Source: Nocardia brasiliensis IFM 10847
Lineage (GTDB): Bacteria; Actinomycetota; Actinomycetes; Mycobacteriales; Mycobacteriaceae
Length of the DNA stretch: 64,000 nucleotides
Assembly: GCF_000710915.1 (NCBI RefSeq)
Contig: NZ_BAUA01000114.1
Coordinates: forward strand, 1-64,000
Reading direction: 5' to 3'
The notes beneath the pieces were generated by a model. The model searched no databases, was not told the origin of the DNA, and was given only the letters and a program-made list of their open reading frames with translations. Position 1 is the stretch's first letter, and the number at the start of each line of letters is the position of its first letter. Positions 58,864-64,000 of the stretch are shown here, in pieces. Made by a program: the position numbers and the translations under genes.

Positions 58864-59565
58864 TTACGCCGCGCGTGCGATCGCGGGCGACTCCCACCGA
58901 TAGACGGCACCTACGGCGCCGTGGAACAGCGCGAGATCGACGGCGTCGAGCATGGCCTGGCGTGGGCCGGAGCGCTCCAGTTGGGCGGCCGAAACCGCAA
59001 GGCGCAGTAGCCCACCGCGGCGGGCGGTGCGGGCAGCGCCCATCACCAGCGCGCGGCACCACCACGGTTCGGCGCGGAAACCCTCGCCGATGCCGTACAC
59101 CCGGACCTTCTGCGCCACATTGCTTTCCAGATCCAGGATGGAGGTCAGGCCCAGCGCGACGCGAAAGCCGAGTTCCGGCAGCACCTCGAGGGCGCCGACC
59201 GAGGCGTCCCAGCGCGGCGCCGCGAACAGACGGGTACGCAGCTCCACCTGCTCCATCACCCGGTCCGCCGCGGTGAGCCGCAACTTCGCCTCGTGCCGTG
59301 GCAGCGTGGCGAATTCGGCCCGGCGGCGCTTGGTCGCCGCCTGGTCGTAGCCGTGCAGCACGATGGCGTCGCCGCGGGCCCGCCTGCCGCGCAGCCAGGC
59401 CTGCGTCGCGGGGTCCTCGGTCAGGCGATACTTGCCCTTCAGCCGAGGCGCCACAAGCAGCGAGAGCGGCACACCGCGCTGGTCCATCGACGCGGCGAAC
59501 TCGATCGCCGCGTCCCGGGTGGTGTCCCTGATGCCGGAGATCGAGACGATCAGCTCAGCGTTCAT
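58864..59565 (-). CDS. DUF2334 (polysaccharide-deacetylase-like) protein
   Basis: 233 residues from ATG 59565. NAELIVSISGIRDTTRDAAI, PLSLLVAPRLKGKYRL and GDAIVLHGYDQ match the DUF2334 deacetylase-like barrel, though metal-site completeness cannot be judged by eye. Cytosolic; substrate unknown. A longer frame upstream lacks family character. Confidence 0.78.
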   Translation of the reverse strand: MNAELIVSISGIRDTTRDAAIEFAASMDQRGVPLSLLVAPRLKGKYRLTEDPATQAWLRGRRARGDAIVLHGYDQAATKRRRAEFATLPRHEAKLRLTAADRVMEQVELRTRLFAAPRWDASVGALEVLPELGFRVALGLTSILDLESNVAQKVRVYGIGEGFRAEPWWCRALVMGAARTARRGGLLRLAVSAAQLERSGPRQAMLDAVDLALFHGAVGAVYRWESPAIARAA

Positions 59566-59685
59566 GAACCTACGATGCCAGTGGCAGATGTATTCGACGT
59601 GCAGGTCGGGTGACCGCGCGACGAACAGCACCGGGCGAGGTCGCTACCTGCGGCGCGGCCGATCCGGCGGCCGCACCGCGCGCGA

Positions 59686-61860
59686 TCACGCGCCGGCGAG
59701 ACCGACCCGGTCCAGCACCCAGGCGTACTCGAAGGCGACTTCCTTCCACTTCTCGTACCGGCCGCTGACACCGCCGTGGCCCGCGCTCATCTCCGTCTTG
59801 AGCAGCAACTGCGCGTCACCGGTCTTGGTCGCCCTGAGTTTGGCGACCCATTTGGCCGGTTCGACGTAGAGCACGCGCGTGTCGTTGATGCTGGTGATGG
59901 CGAGGATGGCCGGGTAGTCCTTGGCCTCGATGTTCTCGTAGGGCGCGTACGACTTCATGTAGTCGTAGACGTCCTTGTCCGCCAACGGGTTACCCCACTC
60001 GTCCCATTCGATGACGGTCAGCGGCAGCGACGGGTCCAGGATCGAGGTGAGCGGGTCCACGAACGGGACGTTCGCCAGGATGCCCGTGAACAGCTCGGGG
60101 GCCAGGTTCGCGACCGCGCCCATCAGCAGGCCACCCGCGCTGCCGCCGTCGGCGATCAGCCGATCCGCGGCGGTGACGCCGGTGTCGATCAAATGCCGGG
60201 CGCACGAGACGAAATCGGTGAAGGTGTTCTTCTTGGTGAGCGTCTTGCCGTTCTCGTACCAGAGCCGGCCCATCTCGCCGCCGCCGCGGACGTGCGCGAC
60301 GGCGAACACCATGCCGCGGTCCAGCAGGGACAGGCGCGAGACCGAGAAGGACGGATCCATGCTCGCCTCATAGGAGCCGTATCCGTAGAGCAGCAACGGC
60401 TTCGGTGCGTCCATCGGGACGCCCCGCTTCCAGACCAGCGAGATCGGGATCCGGGTGCCGTCCGCGGCGACCGCCCAATCACGATGCTGCTCATAGTCGT
60501 TGGCGTCGTACCCGCCGAGCACCGGCTGTTCCTTGCGCAGCAGCAGCTCGCCCGTGGCCGGCACGTAGTCGAACACCTGCACCGGGGTGATGAACGAGCT
60601 CAGTCCGATGCGCAAGGTCGGTTGTGCCCATTCTGGATTCGCGCCCGCGCCGACGGAGAACAGCTCGAGGTCGAAGTCGAGTTCCTTGCGCTCGCCGTAG
60701 CCGGTCTCGGTGAGCGGCCAAACCGTCACTCGGGTGAGCGCCTCGCGCCGGTAGCTCAGCACCAGGTGATCGGCGAACGCGTCGACGTCCTCGAGCCGCA
60801 CGTCGTCGCGGTGCCCGATCAGCAGGGTCAGGTTCGACGGGTCGGCCACCGGTGCGTCGGCGAGCACGAAGTTCTCCGCCTTCACGCCGTCCACCACGTC
60901 GTTGTGCAGGATCAGGAATCGGTCCTCGCCGGCCACCACCGCGTGCTCGGCCGAATATTCGACCCCCTCGCGGCGCGGCAGGATCACCCGGAACTCGCCC
61001 TCGGGGTTGTCGGACTCGAGCACCCAGCCCTCGGTGGTGATCTTGGAGCCGACCCAGATCATCAGGTACTTCTCCGAGCGCGTGGAAACCACGCTCACCC
61101 AGTACCGCTCGTCCGGCTCGTGGAACACCTTGACGTCGGTGTCCGGCGCGGTGCCGAGCCGGTGCCGCCACACGGTGTCGGGCCGCCACGATTCGTCGAC
61201 CGTCTGATAGAAGACGTGCGTGCCGTCCAGCGACCAGGTCGCGCCCGGTGCGGTCTCGGCGACCTCGTCGGGCAGCAGCTCACCGGTGCGCAGGTCCTTG
61301 AAGCGCAGCACGTATCGCTCGTCCCCGTTGGTGTCCACGGAGTAGGCGAGCAGATTGCCGTCGTGGCTGATCGAGTACGCGCCGAGCGCGAAGAAGTCGT
61401 GGCCCTCGGCCAGCACGTTGCTGTCCAGCAGGATCTGCTCGCCCGGCACCTCGGTGCCGGCCTCGAGCTGCGGCGGGGTCCACGCGTCGATCCCGTCGGC
61501 GTCGGCCGCGATCGGACAACGGCAGTGCACGCCGTACTGCTTGCCTTCGAAGCTGCGCGAGTAGTACCAGTAGTCGCCCATCCGGGTCGGCACCGACAGG
61601 TCCGTCTCCTGGGTCCGCGACTTGATCTCGTCGAAAATGCTGTCGCGCAACCCGGCCAGGTGCGCGGTCTGTGCCTCGGTGTAGGCGTTCTCGGCTTCGA
61701 GGTAGGCGATGACCTCCGGGTTCTCCTTGTCCCGTAGCCATTCGTATTCGTCGACGAACACGTCGCCGTGGTGCACGCGTTCGGCGGGCACCGTCTTGGC
61801 GATCGGCGCGGCCACCCCGCCCAGGTCTGAGATCGTTCCGGTACCACTGTCGAGAGCCAT
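59686..61860 (-). CDS. S9 family prolyl oligopeptidase/oligopeptidase B
   Basis: 724 residues. N-terminal beta-propeller (about 70-430) and C-terminal alpha/beta-hydrolase domain with nucleophile motif GGSAGG, Asp in SINDTRV and His in SAGHGG; MGRLWYENGK and YGYGSYEASMDPSFS fit oligopeptidase B. Cytosolic degradation of short peptides. Start ATG 61860; three codons upstream another ATG is possible. Confidence 0.95.
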   Translation of the reverse strand: MALDSGTGTISDLGGVAAPIAKTVPAERVHHGDVFVDEYEWLRDKENPEVIAYLEAENAYTEAQTAHLAGLRDSIFDEIKSRTQETDLSVPTRMGDYWYYSRSFEGKQYGVHCRCPIAADADGIDAWTPPQLEAGTEVPGEQILLDSNVLAEGHDFFALGAYSISHDGNLLAYSVDTNGDERYVLRFKDLRTGELLPDEVAETAPGATWSLDGTHVFYQTVDESWRPDTVWRHRLGTAPDTDVKVFHEPDERYWVSVVSTRSEKYLMIWVGSKITTEGWVLESDNPEGEFRVILPRREGVEYSAEHAVVAGEDRFLILHNDVVDGVKAENFVLADAPVADPSNLTLLIGHRDDVRLEDVDAFADHLVLSYRREALTRVTVWPLTETGYGERKELDFDLELFSVGAGANPEWAQPTLRIGLSSFITPVQVFDYVPATGELLLRKEQPVLGGYDANDYEQHRDWAVAADGTRIPISLVWKRGVPMDAPKPLLLYGYGSYEASMDPSFSVSRLSLLDRGMVFAVAHVRGGGEMGRLWYENGKTLTKKNTFTDFVSCARHLIDTGVTAADRLIADGGSAGGLLMGAVANLAPELFTGILANVPFVDPLTSILDPSLPLTVIEWDEWGNPLADKDVYDYMKSYAPYENIEAKDYPAILAITSINDTRVLYVEPAKWVAKLRATKTGDAQLLLKTEMSAGHGGVSGRYEKWKEVAFEYAWVLDRVGLAGA

Positions 61861-61946
61861 GCGCTCCACCGTAGCGGCGTGCGCATCGTCCGTCCCGGCA
61901 GGACCCGGCCTGCCCGCTGATCAGCGGGGACACTCCGGCCTTACGG

Positions 61947-62345
61947 TCAGACCTCCGCTGATCCCGCGTTTCCCCGGGGCATCGTGGTGTGGTCCGAAGC
62001 GGCGTGGATGACACCGTCGAGAACCTGCTGGGTGCTCTGTAGATCACGCAGTGCCTGTTCGATCCGACGGCGTTCCTCGGTGAGCCGTTCCAGCAGCAAC
62101 GGCGTGGCCGTCGCGTTGGGTGTGCCGTCCACATCGTTGATGCACGGCAGCAATTCGCCGATGGTGTCGCTGTGCAGGCCGGCCGCGAACATCTCCTGGA
62201 TGCGTCGCACGCGCTCGACGGCGGCGGCCGGGTATTCGCGCTGCCCACCGGAGGTCCGCGTTGCGGCCAGCAGCCCCTTGGTCTCGTAGTACCGCAGCGA
62301 GCGGACGCTGACGCCGGTCTGCTCGGCCAGTTCTCCGATGCGCAC
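61947..62345 (-). CDS. MerR-family regulator
   Basis: 132 residues. MerR N-terminal helix-turn-helix VRIGELAEQTGVSVRSLRYY then ETKGLLAATRTSGGQREYP; C-terminal coiled-coil helix. GTG at 62345 chosen because AAGGAG lies 5 nt upstream; an ATG at 62366 sits inside the operator and is less likely. One Cys (PCIND) could sense redox or electrophiles. Divergent from the old yellow enzyme. Confidence 0.9.
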   Translation of the reverse strand: MRIGELAEQTGVSVRSLRYYETKGLLAATRTSGGQREYPAAAVERVRRIQEMFAAGLHSDTIGELLPCINDVDGTPNATATPLLLERLTEERRRIEQALRDLQSTQQVLDGVIHAASDHTTMPRGNAGSAEV

Positions 62346-62357
62346 AATCACTCCTTG

Positions 62358-62377
62358 ACCTGACATTGATGTCAGGT
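62358..62377. promoter_or_regulatory. MerR operator between regulator and old yellow enzyme
   Basis: ACCTGACAT-TG-ATGTCAGGT, a perfect 9-bp inverted repeat with 2-bp spacer, in a 46-bp divergent promoter region. TTGACC (62356-62361) is a candidate -35 box for the plus-strand gene, so the palindrome would fill the long MerR-type spacer. Confidence 0.78.
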
Positions 62378-62391
62378 TTTACGGTACAGCA

Positions 62392-63480
62392 ATGAGGCTG
62401 CTGACCGAGTACCGCGATCCGAAACTCACTACTGCCAACCGCATCGTCATGTCGCCGATGACCCGGCTGCGCACCCGGCCCGACGGCGCGCCGACCGCCG
62501 ACGTCATCGACTATTACGCCCAGCGGGCTACGGCGGGGCTGATCATCACCGAGGGCCTCTGGCCGCATTCGACCGGGCAGAGCGAGGCCTGGTCGCCCGG
62601 TCTGCAAACAGAGCCGCACGTGGCGGCTTGGCGCCAGGTCACCGACGCCGTGCACGCGCGCGGCGGCCGCATCTTCGCCCAGCTCATGCACGGCGGGCGC
62701 AAAGGGCATCCGCTCGCGCGCATCGACGGCTCCTGGCCCACCGGTCCGTCCGCCGTGGTGGACGAGGACCGGGTGCACCTGATCGCGGGCGGCAAGGCCG
62801 ACCCCATCACGCCTGCCGCGTACGACCACGACGGCATCGCCGCCGCGGTCGAACAGCATGCCCACGCGGCGCGCAACGCGATCGACGCCGGCTTCGACGG
62901 CGTCGAGATCCACGGCGCCAACAGCTATCTCATCCACCAGTTCCTGGCCGACAACACCAACCTGCGCACCGACGAGTTCGGCGGCTCGCCCGCCAACCGC
63001 ATGCGCCTGCCGCTGGCCATCGTCGACGCGGTGGCGGGTGCGATCGGCGCGCAGCGCACCGCGATCCGGCTCTCCCCCGGCAATCCGCAGTTCAACATGT
63101 ACGAGGCCGATCCGGGACCGCTCTACCGCATGCTGGTCACCGAACTCGACCGGCGCGACCTCGCCTATCTGCACCTGACCGACAACGACGACTACCCGGC
63201 GCTCGCCGACCTGCGGCCCCGCTGGCACGGCACGCTCATCGCCAATATCGGCGAGAACCGGGAACCGACGACCGCCGCGGGCGCCGAGGCCGTGCTCGCG
63301 CGCGGCCTCGCCGACCTGGTGTCGTTCGGTCGTGCGTTCATCGCCAATCCCGATCTGGTGCATCGCATTACCCACGATCTGCCATTGGCCGCGCTGCGCG
63401 AGGACGGGCTGTACGGCCGCACGGCCGAGGGATACAGCGACTACCCGGCGTACGCGGCGAGCGTGGCACGCAGCGCGTGA
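62392..63480 (+). CDS. Old yellow enzyme-type ene-reductase (FMN)
   Basis: 362 residues, OYE/NemA family TIM barrel. Family elements: PNRIVMSPMTR-type opening (ANRIVMSPMTRLR), FAQLMHGGRKGHP, FDGVEIHGANSYLIHQFLAD, DEFGGSPANRMRLP, DLVSFGRAFIANPDLV. NAD(P)H-dependent reduction of activated C=C bonds, quinones or nitro esters. Controlled by the divergent MerR, suggesting induction by electrophiles. Confidence 0.95.
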   Translation: MRLLTEYRDPKLTTANRIVMSPMTRLRTRPDGAPTADVIDYYAQRATAGLIITEGLWPHSTGQSEAWSPGLQTEPHVAAWRQVTDAVHARGGRIFAQLMHGGRKGHPLARIDGSWPTGPSAVVDEDRVHLIAGGKADPITPAAYDHDGIAAAVEQHAHAARNAIDAGFDGVEIHGANSYLIHQFLADNTNLRTDEFGGSPANRMRLPLAIVDAVAGAIGAQRTAIRLSPGNPQFNMYEADPGPLYRMLVTELDRRDLAYLHLTDNDDYPALADLRPRWHGTLIANIGENREPTTAAGAEAVLARGLADLVSFGRAFIANPDLVHRITHDLPLAALREDGLYGRTAEGYSDYPAYAASVARSA

Positions 63481-63515
63481 GCCGGACGCTCAGCTCTACC
63501 GGCGAGCCGCGAACT

Positions 63516-63550
63516 CGAATCGGCGTGTCGCCCTGACGAATCGGCGTGTC
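63516..63550. repeat. Short direct repeat
   Basis: CGAATCGGCGTGTC at 63516-63529 and again at 63537-63550, 21 bp apart (two helical turns), upstream of the secreted protein gene. May be a tandem regulator site or chance. Confidence 0.4.
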
Positions 63551-63575
63551 TGCGCCGTGTCGTAGGGTTGCGATT

Positions 63576-64000
63576 ATGCGTATCGCCGTTGCCAGCCGGG
63601 TGGCCGTCGCCGCGACGATACTGTCCGCGGTGGCGGGCCTCGGCGCGGCGAGCCCGGCCGCGGCCACCGGCGGCGCACTCGCGGTACCCCCGGGTCGGCA
63701 GGCTTCGATCGCCACCGAAACCGCGTTGCTCAGCTGGGACGGCAAACGCGAAACCCTGGTTCTCGACCTGAATCTGTTGGCGGACACCGACAATGCGGTG
63801 CTCGTCGTCCCGACGCCGAGCCGGGCCGGCTTGGAGCCGGTCGCCGAAACCACCTTCGTCGACCTGAATCGGCTGACCCTGCCCGAGATCGTGACCGAGC
63901 GCCGCTGGTTCGGCGCAGGCGCACCCACCGGCGCATCCGACGGGCCTTATCAAGCGACGCTGGAAGAACCGACAGGTCCGTTCGAGACGTTTCACTTCAC
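63576..64000 (+). CDS. DUF2330-like secreted protein, 5' part
   Basis: Cut off by the window end; 141 residues seen. Signal peptide: MRIAVASRVAVAATIL then Ala-rich core, cleavage near ASPAAA. Following text ETALLSWDGKRETLVLDLN and AVLVVPTP matches the start of DUF2330 proteins. Further C-terminal membrane anchor, usual in the family, would be beyond the edge. Confidence 0.8.
   Translation, partial: MRIAVASRVAVAATILSAVAGLGAASPAAATGGALAVPPGRQASIATETALLSWDGKRETLVLDLNLLADTDNAVLVVPTPSRAGLEPVAETTFVDLNRLTLPEIVTERRWFGAGAPTGASDGPYQATLEEPTGPFETFHF

Noticed and set aside
59776..61737. 653-codon plus-strand frame
   Set aside because: Antisense to the S9 peptidase, which has full catalytic motifs.

Overview
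The window is high-GC actinobacterial DNA, most likely Nocardia or a close relative in the Mycobacteriales. That genus call is an inference from gene content (purQ/purS, UlaG-like hydrolase, M20 dipeptidase, S9 peptidase, old yellow enzyme) and codon style. About 51.6 kb of it (6233-57861) is one intact-looking siphovirus prophage; host chromosome lies on both sides.

Host left arm (1-6218). Two tandem genes on the minus strand encode the same 28-residue hydrophobic peptide (123-209 and 363-449). They are followed by a gene-poor stretch with a TetR-like palindrome, then a divergent MarR regulator and a cytosolic AmiC-like ligand-binding protein, purQ-purS, a metallo-beta-lactamase-fold hydrolase, an M20 peptidase, and the 5' third of a glutamate decarboxylase gene (gadB).

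Prophage (6219-57875). A serine integrase (56324-57826) lies beside attR. A 14-bp core, GCTGGGAGAAATTC, is repeated at both ends, and joining the flanks through one copy restores a 465-residue glutamate decarboxylase, so the lysogen is gad-minus. The left end (6283-11062) is accessory cargo: an XRE-TPR regulator, then a plus-strand run of small genes with a DUF574-type methyltransferase, a secreted Cys protein, a lone Clp N-domain protein and a membrane protein. From 55007 down to 11078 everything is on the minus strand, in lytic order. A Cro-like gene opposes an XRE repressor across a perfect 16-bp inverted-repeat operator. The early genes follow: small membrane proteins, a multidomain WhiB, RecE-like exonuclease plus Bet/RecT, HNH, DEDDh exonuclease, a sliding clamp fused to an FtsK-gamma domain, DUF5131, an HTH protein next to an iteron/DnaA-box origin, many small zinc or hypothetical proteins, and a RusA resolvase. 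A terminator and an initiator-like tRNA-Met come next, then an Acb2/Tad1-like anti-defence protein. The late genes are HNH, small and large terminase, portal, MuF-like protein, scaffold, decoration, major capsid, head-tail connectors, major tail protein, frameshifted tail chaperones, tape measure with a lytic transglycosylase domain, minor tail proteins, a lysis cassette (C39-like peptidase, GH25 muramidase, holin-like proteins) and fibres.

Host right arm (57876-64000). The 3' two thirds of gadB, a DUF2334 protein, an S9 prolyl-oligopeptidase-type peptidase, a MerR regulator divergent from an old yellow enzyme with a perfect MerR-type operator, and the start of a secreted DUF2330-like protein cut by the window end.

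No rRNA genes, insertion sequences or CRISPR arrays were seen. Family assignments come from reading motifs by eye; no database search was run.
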